DNA of 64,000 nucleotides from an uncultured Shewanella sp. Lineage in GTDB: Bacteria > Pseudomonadota > Gammaproteobacteria > Enterobacterales > Shewanellaceae. The notes under the pieces were generated by a model. The model did no database searches. It saw only the letters and a program-made list of their open reading frames with translations, and was not told the DNA's origin. The number at the start of each line of letters is the position of its first letter. Position 1 is the stretch's first letter. Where the stretch lies: contig CANNEE010000007.1 of assembly GCA_947503555.1 (NCBI GenBank), positions 62,001 through 126,000 on the forward strand, in the 5' to 3' direction. Shown here in pieces: positions 45,997-55,904 of this stretch. The translations under genes were made by a program, and so were the position numbers.

Positions 45997-47487
45997 TTAA
46001 TCTGCGATTCCTTTGTCGTCAAAGTGAGTCACACGATTACGGCCAGCCACTTTAGAAGCATAAAGCGCCTGGTCGGCCTCTTCCACATACTCATCTATGC
46101 CTTTGTTCGCGCTGCCATGAACCAAGCTTGCTACACCAATACTGACAGTAACATTACAACCAAAATCAGTTTGCTCGACCTGACGGCAAATACGCTCAGC
46201 GGTTTTAAGCGCTCGCTCTTTGGCGGTTTCAGGTAACACAATAACAAACTCTTCACCACCATACCTAGCCACCAAATCACTGGTACGCGCTTGTTGCTTA
46301 AGTAGATCCGCTAACTGTTTAAGTACCTGATCACCTTTATTATGGCCATAGGTATCATTGATCTGTTTAAAGAGATCGAGATCCAATAGCAAAATGCTTA
46401 ATGGTTGCTGTTCTGATTCAGAGATAGAAAGCAGATGTTCAAGCTCGGTATAAAATAACCGACGATTGAACAAGCCCGTAAGGCTATCTGTATTCGCTTG
46501 GGTCGCTAGCTGTTGATTTACCACTTCTAGCAATTTCTTTTGACTAATAATCTGCTCTTCGTAACGCTTACGTTCGGTGAGATCAATAACAGCGCACAGC
46601 ACCCTGATCTCATTATTCGTTTCGACCGAATTCAGCCCTACCTCAACCGGAAATAGTTCCCCGCTTTTCTTTCGAGCATATAACTCTCTGCCCGCCATCA
46701 CTCTACTGTCTATCTGCTTAGTAAAGCCTGTGCGCAATTTAGTATGATGCACTCGCCTATCGGGCGAAATGAGAATCTCAATTTTCTGACCTACTAGTTC
46801 CGTTTTTTGATAACCAAAAAGCCGCTCTGTTTCTTGGTTGATTAACTCTATCTCGCCTTTGGGATTAATCATGATAATACTGGCGGGAGTCACTTCGACA
46901 ACTTGCGCTAAAACAGCCTCTGCCTGAGATAGTTTGTTATTACTCTCGATAAGTTCGGCTTGAGCCAGCTCACGGGATAACTCGGCGCCAATCCAAGTGG
47001 CCATAAGCTGTAAAGCATCGATATCGATAGGGTCAAAGGCTCTTTCACCTGGATTAGGGCTGGAAAAATTAAGGGTTCCGTAAACCTTATGATTCACCAT
47101 GATTGGCGCGCCAATATAGCACTCTAAGCCAAAGTCCTTATAAGCTGGATGGGTGGCAAAATCACTTTTTGCCACATGTTCAAATCCCACGGGGCCTTGA
47201 GCCGCCAAAGTGCGAACACAATAGGTTCTCTCTATGGGAAAGGTATCCCCATCGGCAAGGGGTACAGCCTCGGGTGCGACATGGTAAAGGACATGGTAAA
47301 CGCCCTCTTCTACCTTAGAGACTATGCCAATATCTAAGTTGAACCGCTTACATCCCAAAGCCAACAATTGCTCAACTCTATGTTGAAAGCTGGCTTCGTA
47401 ATTCGCGGTAATACGATACAGCTCGCGAATCACTTTCTCATTCTCGGTCATTGCTCTCGATGCAAATACATGGGATGAATGATCCAT
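45997..47487 (-). CDS. GAF-PAS diguanylate cyclase
   Basis: Predicted cytoplasmic sensor enzyme making c-di-GMP from two GTP. The 496 residues comprise a GAF domain (~30-175), a PAS/PAC domain (~190-315, IIMINPKGEIELINQETERLFGY), a short coiled coil, and a GGDEF domain (~335-490). The active loop is GGEEF, and RTSD five residues before it forms the RxxD inhibitory I-site, so catalysis with product feedback is expected. No transmembrane segment is seen. Single gene next to yihD. Ligand unknown. Confidence 0.92.
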   Translation of the reverse strand: MDHSSHVFASRAMTENEKVIRELYRITANYEASFQHRVEQLLALGCKRFNLDIGIVSKVEEGVYHVLYHVAPEAVPLADGDTFPIERTYCVRTLAAQGPVGFEHVAKSDFATHPAYKDFGLECYIGAPIMVNHKVYGTLNFSSPNPGERAFDPIDIDALQLMATWIGAELSRELAQAELIESNNKLSQAEAVLAQVVEVTPASIIMINPKGEIELINQETERLFGYQKTELVGQKIEILISPDRRVHHTKLRTGFTKQIDSRVMAGRELYARKKSGELFPVEVGLNSVETNNEIRVLCAVIDLTERKRYEEQIISQKKLLEVVNQQLATQANTDSLTGLFNRRLFYTELEHLLSISESEQQPLSILLLDLDLFKQINDTYGHNKGDQVLKQLADLLKQQARTSDLVARYGGEEFVIVLPETAKERALKTAERICRQVEQTDFGCNVTVSIGVASLVHGSANKGIDEYVEEADQALYASKVAGRNRVTHFDDKGIAD

Positions 47488-47816
47488 TTCCTGTCCCTAA
47501 CCTATGTCATATTAAACAAGTATTAGCATTGTACAGAGCTTACGCAAGCATAAGCAGCAGCAACCAAGAGGAAATCTCTGTTTTAGAACATAGCACTAAC
47601 TCTATTGAGGTAGATAAAGTGAAACTCGAGGCACCAATCACCCTTCTCCCTTAGTAAGCGACAAAACAAGAATACATAATTTACAACTCTACCGACATCT
47701 CACTCTTGGGCTCTAGTTCAGGCTGTTCTTCGCTTCTCTATGCCAGTTAAGATAAAGTATGGCCTGCAAAAAATGAGTATAACTCGACCAAAAATGACAA
47801 ATTCAGGGAAATTTTC
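47488..47816. other. Divergent intergenic region
   Basis: 329 bases between the cyclase and the M3 peptidase. A 67-codon frame (47451-47654) overlaps the cyclase start and shows no family features, so no gene is called. The region must hold two divergent promoters, but no confident -35/-10 pair was picked out. Confidence 0.5.
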
Positions 47817-50009
47817 ATGCATAAATCATTGATTGCCATCGCGGTAGGAGCTTCTTTAGCACTTGCTGGCTGTGGTGAAACTGAAACCAAGCCTGCCGCA
47901 TCGGCCGACAAAGCAGAAGCAAAAGTTGAAACCGTTGCAGCAGACAACAAAGTGACAACAAAAGAGAAGAAAGTGGTTGCAGCCAATGCGGAAAATAACC
48001 CGCTGCTCGTAAAAAGCAGTCTGCAGTACGAAGCGCCTGAATATGACAAGATAAAACTTGAGCACTATATACCCGCATTCAAACAAGGTATTAAAGAGCA
48101 AGCAGCAGAGATTGATGCGATTGCCAACAATGCTGAAGCAGCAACGTTTGACAACACCATTGTTGCCATGGAAAAAACTGGTGCGTTATTAACCCGCGTT
48201 TCGGGTGCTTTCTTTAACATTGCAGGCACCATTTCTGACGATACGGTTCGTGCCATCCAGTCTGAAGTGGTTCCGCTATTGACCGCCCACGGCGATAACA
48301 TCAACCTAAATCCCGCGCTATTTAAACGTGTTGAAGCTGTCTATCAAGGCATAGATAAACTAAAAGGTGAAGACAAGCGTCTAACAGAACTCACATACAA
48401 GCGCTTTGTTCGTGCAGGTGCCAAGCTTGATGATGCACAAAAAGCAAAAGTGCGCGAGATCAATGGCGAGCTTGCCAAACTGACTAATGAATTTGGCCAG
48501 AACCTAATGAAGGTTTCCAAAGACGCTGCGGTTGTGGTTGAAGATAAAGCCCAGCTTGCTGGTCTATCTGACAGCAAAATCGCTTCATTAGCGGCAGCGG
48601 CCGAAGCGGCTGACATGAAAGGTAAATACCTAATTACGCTGCAAAACACCACCCGCCAATCAATCATGAATAGCTTAGAGAACCGCGAGCTGCGTGAAAA
48701 AATTTGGCAAGCATCGGCTAACCGAGGTATGGATGTAAACGGTCCATTGGCGATCCGTCTTGCAGAGCTACGCGCCAACAAAGCTCAATTGATGGGTTAC
48801 CCTAATTGGGCGGCCTACGTGCTTGATAATCAAATGGCTAAAACACCAGCAGCTGTGTTGAAAATGCTAGATGATATGGCACCTAAGATTGTTGCAAAGA
48901 ACGAGCTAGAAGCAGCAGAACTTAAAGCCTTAATGAAAGCGAATGGCGTTACCCATGATCTTAAGCCATGGGACTGGACTTACTACGCTGAGAAAGTACG
49001 TGCTGCAAAATACGACTTAGACGAATCAGAAGTTCGCAACTATTTCGAAATCAACAATGTACTTGAAAAAGGTATTTTTTATGCCCTAGAGCGTCAGTTC
49101 GGCATTACCTTTAAAGAGCGCAACGACCTACCGACTTATCACCCTGATGTGCGCACTTTTGAAGTGTTTGACGCAGATGGCAGCAGCATCGGCCTATTCT
49201 ACGCCGACTACTTTGCCCGTGAAGGCAAGCGTGGTGGTGCATGGATGAATGCATTCGTTAGCCAAAACAAGCTGCTCAATAAGAAGCCGGTTATTGTCAA
49301 CGTAATGAACATTCCAAAGCCAGCCGAAGGCGAGCCAGCGCTAGTGAGCTTTGACAATGTCACCACTATGTTCCACGAAATGGGTCATGGTATTCACGGC
49401 TTATTCTCAGATGTGAAATACCCGAGTCTTGCGGGCACCGCGGTATCTCGTGACTATGTTGAGTTCCCATCGCAATTCCAAGAAGACTGGGCCATCAATC
49501 CAGAAGTACTCGCAAGCTATGCCAAGCACTACAAGACAGGTGAAGCGATTCCGCAAGAGCTACTAGCTAAGATGCTAAAAGCGAACAAATTCAACCAAGG
49601 CTTTGACAGCCTAGAATATGTTGCAGCAGCACTGCTCGATATGGAATGGCACAGCATTGCTCCAGGCACTAAAGTTGAGTCTCTCACTGATTTTGAAGAT
49701 AAAGCCCTAGCTGCACACGGCGTGAAATCTGACTATGTGCCACCACGTTATAAGTCAAACTACTTCGCCCATGTATTTGCAGGCGGCTACTCAGCAGGTT
49801 ACTACGCTTATATGTGGAGTGAAGTACTTGCGGCTGACGCCTTTAATTTCATAGCGAAAAATGGCGGCCTATCCCGCGAGTATGGCGACAAGATCCGTCA
49901 AACCATTTACTCGAAAGGTAACTCGATCGATCCAAACCAGCAGTACCTAAACTTTAAAGGCGCCAAGCCTGAAGTTGAAGGCCTGCTACTTCGTCGCGGC
50001 CTACTGTAA
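47817..50009 (+). CDS. M3-family peptidyl-dipeptidase, lipoprotein form (Dcp-like)
   Basis: Zinc metallopeptidase that cleaves dipeptides from the C-terminus of oligopeptides. The 730 residues begin with a lipoprotein signal ending in LALAGC and a low-complexity Ala/Lys/Glu linker (~25-60), so it is membrane-anchored, unlike cytoplasmic E. coli Dcp. The M3 fold follows, with zinc site FHEMGHGIHG and the distal glutamate in DYVEFPSQFQED. YAYMWSEVLAADAF near the C-terminus is the substrate-binding tyrosine region. Likely used in peptide nutrition. Confidence 0.9.
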   Translation: MHKSLIAIAVGASLALAGCGETETKPAASADKAEAKVETVAADNKVTTKEKKVVAANAENNPLLVKSSLQYEAPEYDKIKLEHYIPAFKQGIKEQAAEIDAIANNAEAATFDNTIVAMEKTGALLTRVSGAFFNIAGTISDDTVRAIQSEVVPLLTAHGDNINLNPALFKRVEAVYQGIDKLKGEDKRLTELTYKRFVRAGAKLDDAQKAKVREINGELAKLTNEFGQNLMKVSKDAAVVVEDKAQLAGLSDSKIASLAAAAEAADMKGKYLITLQNTTRQSIMNSLENRELREKIWQASANRGMDVNGPLAIRLAELRANKAQLMGYPNWAAYVLDNQMAKTPAAVLKMLDDMAPKIVAKNELEAAELKALMKANGVTHDLKPWDWTYYAEKVRAAKYDLDESEVRNYFEINNVLEKGIFYALERQFGITFKERNDLPTYHPDVRTFEVFDADGSSIGLFYADYFAREGKRGGAWMNAFVSQNKLLNKKPVIVNVMNIPKPAEGEPALVSFDNVTTMFHEMGHGIHGLFSDVKYPSLAGTAVSRDYVEFPSQFQEDWAINPEVLASYAKHYKTGEAIPQELLAKMLKANKFNQGFDSLEYVAAALLDMEWHSIAPGTKVESLTDFEDKALAAHGVKSDYVPPRYKSNYFAHVFAGGYSAGYYAYMWSEVLAADAFNFIAKNGGLSREYGDKIRQTIYSKGNSIDPNQQYLNFKGAKPEVEGLLLRRGLL

Positions 50010-50060
50010 TCCAGGGTCTTTGACGATTCCAAGCCAGTAATCAACTAGGCTTAAAACAGA

Positions 50061-50089
50061 AACCGAAGGTCTTTACCTTCGGTTTTTTT
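50061..50089 (+). terminator. Intrinsic terminator of the M3 peptidase gene
   Basis: AACCGAAGGT (50061-50070) and ACCTTCGGTT (50075-50084), loop CTTT, then TTTTT. Confidence 0.9.
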
Positions 50090-50129
50090 ATTAGGGGCAC
50101 TAAGGTCTATATACGACTAATTCTATGAC

Positions 50130-50164
50130 AAGAAAAAAGTTGTAGAGCCAGTCGACTCTACAAC
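50130..50164 (-). terminator. Intrinsic terminator of the Liv-type operon
   Basis: On the minus strand GTTGTAGAG and CTCTACAAC pair around an 8-base loop, followed by TTTTTTC. It is about 70 bases after the last gene of the operon. Confidence 0.85.
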
Positions 50165-50233
50165 AAAGGAATAGACACAAGCTTGGGAGACCCGTTCTAT
50201 TCTTAGGACAAGCAAATTTTCATCTTCACCCGA

Positions 50234-51469
50234 TTAAGAGATCACACGTTTATCTTGTATTACGACACCATCTTTCGGCAAAGAACCCGCGGCAACTAAC
50301 TCAACCTCACCATTGAGTTTAGTGACCGACTTTAATGTCTCTTGAATAGCACCGACGTCGAGTCCACCAGCCATGGCATCGTACTCACACACTAGTGTCA
50401 TAGCGTCATTATGATTAACACTCTCCACTACTAAGCGTACCTTTTGCAGCCTTGGATGGGCTAAGCGTACCTTTTCAACCTGCTCAGGATGCACAAACAT
50501 ACCTTTAATCTTAGTGGTTTGATCGGCCCTTCCCTGCCAGCCACGAATACGTATATTGGTGCGGCCACAGGGGCTAGGTTCATCCATTAACGAGCTCAAA
50601 TCTCCGGTGGCAAAACGTATTAAGGGATAATCAAGATTTAAACTGGTTACTACTACCTCACCCACTTCTCCCATCTCCACAGGTTCAAGACTGCCAGGAC
50701 GCACTATCTCAACAATTAAGTCCTCAGCCACCACCATGCCTTGGTCAGCCATGGTTTCATAGGCAATTAAACCAATATCTGCTGTCGCATAGGCCTGTAG
50801 CACTTGAATATCGGCTTCGGTAAAGGTTTGCCTTAAAGCTTTAGGCAGTGCTTCACCTGTCACCAATGCATGGGTAATTGAAGAGATATCTCTGTGCTGA
50901 GCCTGTGCCTTATCCATCAGAATCTTCAAAAATGAGGGCGTACCGCAATAACCTTGAGGTCTTAAGTTTTCGATTAGCTCAAGTTGCTGCTCAGTCTGCC
51001 CTGGCCCTGCTGGGATCACCACACAGCCACAGGCTCTAGCGCCTGAGTCCATAATGAAGCCGCCAGGCGTTAAATGATAAGAAAGGCAGTTTTGTACTAA
51101 GTCTCCTTGCCTAAAACCTGCGGCATAAAATGCTCTACCCATACGCCACCAGTCCAAACTGGTATTTTCAGGCTCATAGATAGGACCTGGAGATTGAAAG
51201 ACCCGCTCGATTTTACCCGACTCAGCATTCAGTCCACCAAAGGGAACATGCTGTGCCTGCAGCTTCATCAAGTCTGATTTACGGGTAATAGGGAGTTTGG
51301 CTAACTCTTCACGACTATCGATTTGGGTGGGGTCAATATCAAACAGCAATTCACGATAATAAGCAGACTCCTGCTTGGCATAACTGATTAGTCCGCCAAG
51401 TCTGGTCATCAAGTCATGTTCACGCTCGTTATGATCTTGGCACTCTCTTAAATCATAGTAATTCATCAA
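50234..51469 (-). CDS. PaaK-like AMP-binding protein with degenerate phosphate loop
   Basis: Resembles phenylacetate-CoA ligase: YATADIGLIAYE (A5-like), RFATGDLSSLM, and the hinge/C-domain GWQGRADQTTKIKGMFVHPEQVEKV are all present in 411 residues. Where PaaK has the SSGTTGKP phosphate loop, this protein has FQSPGPIYEPENTS, with no Ser/Thr/Gly-rich loop or lysine. It may therefore use ATP differently, act on a preformed intermediate or be a binding protein. It is the last gene of the Liv-type operon, so its substrate is probably the imported compound or its CoA ester. Confidence 0.78.
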   Translation of the reverse strand: MMNYYDLRECQDHNEREHDLMTRLGGLISYAKQESAYYRELLFDIDPTQIDSREELAKLPITRKSDLMKLQAQHVPFGGLNAESGKIERVFQSPGPIYEPENTSLDWWRMGRAFYAAGFRQGDLVQNCLSYHLTPGGFIMDSGARACGCVVIPAGPGQTEQQLELIENLRPQGYCGTPSFLKILMDKAQAQHRDISSITHALVTGEALPKALRQTFTEADIQVLQAYATADIGLIAYETMADQGMVVAEDLIVEIVRPGSLEPVEMGEVGEVVVTSLNLDYPLIRFATGDLSSLMDEPSPCGRTNIRIRGWQGRADQTTKIKGMFVHPEQVEKVRLAHPRLQKVRLVVESVNHNDAMTLVCEYDAMAGGLDVGAIQETLKSVTKLNGEVELVAAGSLPKDGVVIQDKRVIS

Positions 51470-51542
51470 CTCGTCTCCCTAATGCACTATCCGTGTTGCA
51501 CAATATTCAAAGAACCCTATTCAAAGCGTTATATTCAAAGCA

Positions 51543-52364
51543 CTACAACCAGCGCTTACGACGCTTATAGGATTTAAGGTTCTTGAAGCTCTTACGCTCT
51601 TCATTACCGCCACCAAGATAGAACTCTTTCACATCCTCGTTATTCAGCAGCTGCTCTTTAGTGCCGTCGAGTACGATTTTTCCCGACTCCATGATGTAAC
51701 CATAATCGGCCGCTTTTAGGGCATAGTTGGCATTTTGCTCCACCAACAGCATGGTGATCCCCTGCTCTTTATTGATCTTCTCAATAATGCCAAATACCTC
51801 TTTCACTAAGAGTGGTGATAGTCCCATTGAAGGCTCATCGAGGCAGATCATTTTAGGCCTAGCCATCATGGCGCGACCAATGGCTAACATCTGCTGCTCA
51901 CCACCAGAGAGATATCCAGCTAATCCGGTGCGTTCTTTCAGGCGAGGAAAGTAATCAAAGATCATCTCAATATCTTGATTAATCTCATTATCGCTACGGG
52001 TATAGGCACCTAGTTTGAGGTTTTCTATCACTGTCATATCTTCAACGATACGACGTCCTTCCATCACCTGAAATATGCCGTCTCTCACTATCTCCTCGGC
52101 ATACTTTTTATCGATTCGTTGACCCATAAAGCTAATGTCGCCTCGAGTCACTTCACCATTCTCTGTTTTTAATAGGCCTGAAATGGCTTTAAGAGTGGTA
52201 GATTTACCCGCACCATTAGGCCCTAAAAGGGTGACAATCTGCCCTTGAGGCACATCGATACTCACACCTCTTAGTACCTGAATCACCTCGTCATAAACGA
52301 CTTCGATATTGTTGATAGATAATACAGGTGTCTCCAACTGAGTCTGCACTGCTGCTTGGGACAT
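51543..52364 (-). CDS. LivF-type ABC transporter ATPase
   Basis: ATP-binding subunit of a branched-chain-amino-acid-type (HAAT) importer. Walker A is GPNGAGKST, signature YLSGGEQQM, Walker B MICLDEPSMGL, and the H-loop reads as LVEQNA, the form usual in LivF. The 273 residues include a basic C-terminal extension of about 20 residues (ends YKRRKRWL) not typical of LivF. The subunit works with the LivG-type ATPase at the other end of the operon and the two permeases. Confidence 0.92.
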   Translation of the reverse strand: MSQAAVQTQLETPVLSINNIEVVYDEVIQVLRGVSIDVPQGQIVTLLGPNGAGKSTTLKAISGLLKTENGEVTRGDISFMGQRIDKKYAEEIVRDGIFQVMEGRRIVEDMTVIENLKLGAYTRSDNEINQDIEMIFDYFPRLKERTGLAGYLSGGEQQMLAIGRAMMARPKMICLDEPSMGLSPLLVKEVFGIIEKINKEQGITMLLVEQNANYALKAADYGYIMESGKIVLDGTKEQLLNNEDVKEFYLGGGNEERKSFKNLKSYKRRKRWL

Positions 52365-52421
52365 ATTGTTACTCCAATGCTATTGCTTCCGGCTATTACT
52401 TCCAGCTCTTACTTCTAGATG

Positions 52422-52446
52422 GGCTCCCTTCACCAACAAGGGAGCC
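52422..52446 (-). promoter_or_regulatory. Intercistronic hairpin after the substrate-binding protein
   Basis: GGCTCCCTT (52422-52430) and AAGGGAGCC (52438-52446) are perfect complements in the gap between the binding-protein and LivF genes, without a T-run. Such hairpins often protect the abundant binding-protein mRNA or weaken read-through. Confidence 0.5.
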
Positions 52447-52474
52447 ATAGGCTTAACGGTTTATAGAGATAAGA

Positions 52475-53722
52475 TTAGTAACCTAACCAATCCACACGAC
52501 GCTCAAGTGTCATCTGGTTCACACGCTCAACCTTGATGTCACCACCGTTATAGTTACCCTTATAGATATTGACTTGGTTAACACCACGGTGATCGTCTGG
52601 AGACCAGTTAGCCGCTAGACACACACCATCTAGCCCTTTAGGGACCCAGTTTTCACGGGCATACATGCCTTTCTTGATGTTCTCGCCAGTAATGCCGCCG
52701 TTCTTCTTCGCCCATTCCATCGCTTCTTTCATAAAGAAGGCAGAACAAACACCGCGAATATAGTGATGCAGACGCTCTTTGTTTCCTTCGTTATCTGACA
52801 TCTTAGATACTTCACGCACCAGCTTCATACCAGGGACATCGTCGGTCCAGAAAGGTGTCATCGTTGGGAAGATATAGTCTTTAATCCCTTCACCAGCAGC
52901 CTCAAACACCTTCTTATCGCCACCCCAGATGTTAGACATAAACTGAATGTCGGTGCCTACGGTATTACACGACTTAACCAGTGAGAGTACTGAGCCACCT
53001 AAGTTACCAATATAGCCATAGTTAGTGCCTGAACTCTTAAGGCTTAAACACTGAGCCTTAAAATCACCTGGCTTCATCGAAATCACCACAGGCGGCTGCA
53101 CATCAAAACCTAGCTCGGTCGCATATTCAGCACAGGCGGCTTTTGGCGCATTAGGATAAGGGTGGTTTGCCCCAATATGGGTAAACTTAGGCTTACCTTT
53201 ACCCCCTTTCTTTTTCCAATCCTCGGCGGCCCACTGCACTAGACCACGACAAGAGTCAGAGTAAGACGCACCATAGAAGAAGTTATAAGGAGCAGGCTTC
53301 TTGGTCTTAGGGTTCTTACCCATAGGGTCGGTTAAGTGACCTGAGTATGAAGCCGAATAAACTGGAATTTGGTCTTTCGCCACAAATGAAATCAGCGCCT
53401 CGGTATCGGCCGTACCCCAGCCTTGCATGGCAACCATCTTGTTACGAGACTTCCACTTCTTATATGAAGCGATGGCCTGTGGCACCTTGTAAGCATAATC
53501 GATCGTTTCAAACTCAAGCTGAGTACCATCGATACCGCCATTAGCATTAATATAAGCGAGAGAGTCACGAACCCCATCGGCATACACCTTACCCACGAAG
53601 GCAGTTGGGCCAGACATATCGGCTAGGTGACCCACAAATACCGAGTCCTTGGCTAAGGCCGATGAATTCACACCAAATGCCATAGTGGCAATTGCCGAAG
53701 TCATTAATAGTTTCTTTTGCAT
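52475..53722 (-). CDS. Periplasmic substrate-binding protein of Liv-type ABC importer
   Basis: Type I periplasmic binding protein, 415 residues, with signal peptide (MQKKLLMTSAIATMAFGVNSSALA). The start of the mature domain (VFVGHLADMSGPTAFVGKVYADGVRD) is the classical Peripla_BP_6 opening. Its size and several extra cysteines distinguish it from leucine-binding proteins. With two acyl-activating-type enzymes in the operon, the ligand is more likely a carboxylic acid than an amino acid, but this is inference. Confidence 0.88.
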   Translation of the reverse strand: MQKKLLMTSAIATMAFGVNSSALAKDSVFVGHLADMSGPTAFVGKVYADGVRDSLAYINANGGIDGTQLEFETIDYAYKVPQAIASYKKWKSRNKMVAMQGWGTADTEALISFVAKDQIPVYSASYSGHLTDPMGKNPKTKKPAPYNFFYGASYSDSCRGLVQWAAEDWKKKGGKGKPKFTHIGANHPYPNAPKAACAEYATELGFDVQPPVVISMKPGDFKAQCLSLKSSGTNYGYIGNLGGSVLSLVKSCNTVGTDIQFMSNIWGGDKKVFEAAGEGIKDYIFPTMTPFWTDDVPGMKLVREVSKMSDNEGNKERLHHYIRGVCSAFFMKEAMEWAKKNGGITGENIKKGMYARENWVPKGLDGVCLAANWSPDDHRGVNQVNIYKGNYNGGDIKVERVNQMTLERRVDWLGY

Positions 53723-53868
53723 GTTTTTCGTCCTTCAATGTAAAAGCTAGTTAGCAATCACCCTCATTGGCATCATGCCGTTAGCCCTGTTTATAGTTGT
53801 TAGCGAGGGTTTTGGGACTGCATTCCTCGCCATTTATTTCCCTTTACACTGCTTACTACTTCATGGGG

Positions 53869-54942
53869 TTAGTATGAAAAAGGATAAAACTTCCAATAGT
53901 TCTTAATCTGCTGCCAACGATGGGCTAAGCCCTCAGGCTCAAAGATAAGGAAAAGGATAATGACAAGACCGATTGCCATCTCTTTGATATAGGCTAGGCC
54001 GTCCACCACCATAGGGATATTGCCCCACTCGGTTTCTTTCATCAGGCCAACACCGCCTTCCAGCGCTTCGGGAAGTAGCACCATAAAGACCACGCCCATC
54101 AGCGTGCCTTTAATCGAGCCAAGACCACCGATAATCACCATGGCAAGGAACTGCACCGACATAAAGATGGTGAAGCCTTCGGCGGAAACATAACCTAGGT
54201 AATGGGCATAGAGCGCACCACCAATACCCGCATAGAATGATGAGATACCAAAAGAGAGCAGACGATATTTATTTAGCTTCACGCCCATGATTTCTGCCGA
54301 TAGATAGTGGTCTCGCACCGCAACAAAGGCGCGACCATCACGGCTACGCATCAAGTTGCAACCCCAGATATACATAAATACCAAGGCAAATAGCGCGATA
54401 TAGTAGAAGCTCTCATCGGTATCAAAGGCAAAACCAAATAGCTCAACAGGGTTTGCCATAGAGCCAGCACTACCACCTGAGAACCACTCAGCACGGCCAA
54501 AGAAGTCTTCGATAATGAACTGCGCCGCGAGCGTTGCAATCGCAAGATAAAGCCCCTTAATACGCGCCGCTGGCATACCAAACATCATGCCCACAGCCAT
54601 CGTCAAGTAACCCGCAAGCGGAATACAGAGAAACACGGGAATATTAAAGCTGGTATTTAACCAAGCCGAGGCAAAGGCACCAAAACCAAAGAATGCCCCA
54701 TGACCTAGGGAGATCTGCCCAGTAAAGCCCACCAAAATATTTAAGCCTAACGCCGCAATACCTAAGTAAGAGATCTGAATAAACAGGGTCAAATAGTAGG
54801 CATCAAGTACAAAGGGAGCACCACAGGCCAAGGCGATAACCAGCGCCGTAAATAGACGTATGGTCTTAGTTTCAAAGATCGTATTGTCCTGCTTATAGCT
54901 GGTGCGAAAATCACCACAGGGACGCATAGCTAAACTAGACAT
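53869..54942 (-). CDS. LivM-type ABC permease
   Basis: Integral membrane subunit with about nine helices over 357 residues. The GLNILVGFTGQISLGHGAFFGFGAF segment is the hallmark of LivM permeases, and GLGSIKGTLMGVVFM contributes to the ATPase-coupling region. A ~25-residue polar N-terminus precedes the first helix. Pairs with the LivH-type permease encoded 68 bases upstream. Confidence 0.92.
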   Translation of the reverse strand: MSSLAMRPCGDFRTSYKQDNTIFETKTIRLFTALVIALACGAPFVLDAYYLTLFIQISYLGIAALGLNILVGFTGQISLGHGAFFGFGAFASAWLNTSFNIPVFLCIPLAGYLTMAVGMMFGMPAARIKGLYLAIATLAAQFIIEDFFGRAEWFSGGSAGSMANPVELFGFAFDTDESFYYIALFALVFMYIWGCNLMRSRDGRAFVAVRDHYLSAEIMGVKLNKYRLLSFGISSFYAGIGGALYAHYLGYVSAEGFTIFMSVQFLAMVIIGGLGSIKGTLMGVVFMVLLPEALEGGVGLMKETEWGNIPMVVDGLAYIKEMAIGLVIILFLIFEPEGLAHRWQQIKNYWKFYPFSY

Positions 54943-55010
54943 GACAGGCTCCTTCTTGTGCTGCTAGGCCATGAAATTGATTATTATTTTTGTGCATGAT
55001 TGTCATCCTT

Positions 55011-55904
55011 CTAGATACGCTCGATATCACGAGTACCGAACAAGCCATAGGGCTTAAACCAAAGGATGATCAGTAGGACGTAGAAAGGCGCTATGTCATA
55101 CATGTTGCCGATATGCAGATACTGGCTATCAAAGAACTCAGCCACGTTCTCCAAAATGCCGATAGTGATACCGCCAACGATGGCACCGACAATCGAGTCT
55201 AGACCGCCTAAGATCACCGCAGGGAACACCTTGATACCGATAACCGATAGCGAATCAGATACGCCGTTGACCATACCAATAACCACACCGGCTGTGGCCG
55301 ATACCGTTGCCGCAATGCCCCAGCTCATGGCAAACACCTGCTTGACTGAGATACCTAAGCTTTGGGCTACCTGTTGATCAAACGCCGTCGCACGCATCGC
55401 CAGACCATGCTTAGAGTGTTTAAAGAAGAAGTAGAAACCCACCATAATCAGCAGTGCAATCACAGTACTCATCAAATAAGCCAGTTCAATATTCAGACCA
55501 AAGATAGAGATAGACTGAGTATCAAACACCTGAGGATAACTTTGCGGCGCAACACCAAATATCCATTTCGTCAGCGACTGGAAGAAGATAGACAGACCAA
55601 TGGTCACCATAATCACAGAGATAATAGGCTCACCAATCATAGGCCTTAGGACTATCATCTGTAACAGCACACCAAACACCGCCATAAAGGCTAAGCTCAC
55701 AAGGAAACCTAAGAAAAATGGCAACTCAAGGTAAACGAGCAATGCCCAGCAGACCCAAGCCCCCACTAGCAGGAATTCACCTTGGGCGAAGTTAACAATC
55801 TGGGTCGATTTATAAACCAGCACGAAACACATGCCGACCACACCATACAACAGACCTACAATCAGGCCGTTAACGATTAACTGGAGTAATAGTTCAAAAT
55901 TCAT
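55011..55904 (-). CDS. LivH-type ABC permease
   Basis: Second permease, 297 residues with eight or so helices. NGLIVGLLYGVVGMCFVLVY, VNFAQGEFLLVGAW and GGLDSIVGAIVGG are the LivH-type motifs. Its start overlaps the stop of the acyl-CoA synthetase gene by four bases, which ties transporter and activating enzyme tightly together. Confidence 0.92.
   Translation of the reverse strand: MNFELLLQLIVNGLIVGLLYGVVGMCFVLVYKSTQIVNFAQGEFLLVGAWVCWALLVYLELPFFLGFLVSLAFMAVFGVLLQMIVLRPMIGEPIISVIMVTIGLSIFFQSLTKWIFGVAPQSYPQVFDTQSISIFGLNIELAYLMSTVIALLIMVGFYFFFKHSKHGLAMRATAFDQQVAQSLGISVKQVFAMSWGIAATVSATAGVVIGMVNGVSDSLSVIGIKVFPAVILGGLDSIVGAIVGGITIGILENVAEFFDSQYLHIGNMYDIAPFYVLLIILWFKPYGLFGTRDIERI

Noticed and set aside
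47451-47654. 67-codon plus-strand frame upstream of the M3 peptidase
   Set aside because: It overlaps the cyclase start on the other strand and has no recognisable features.
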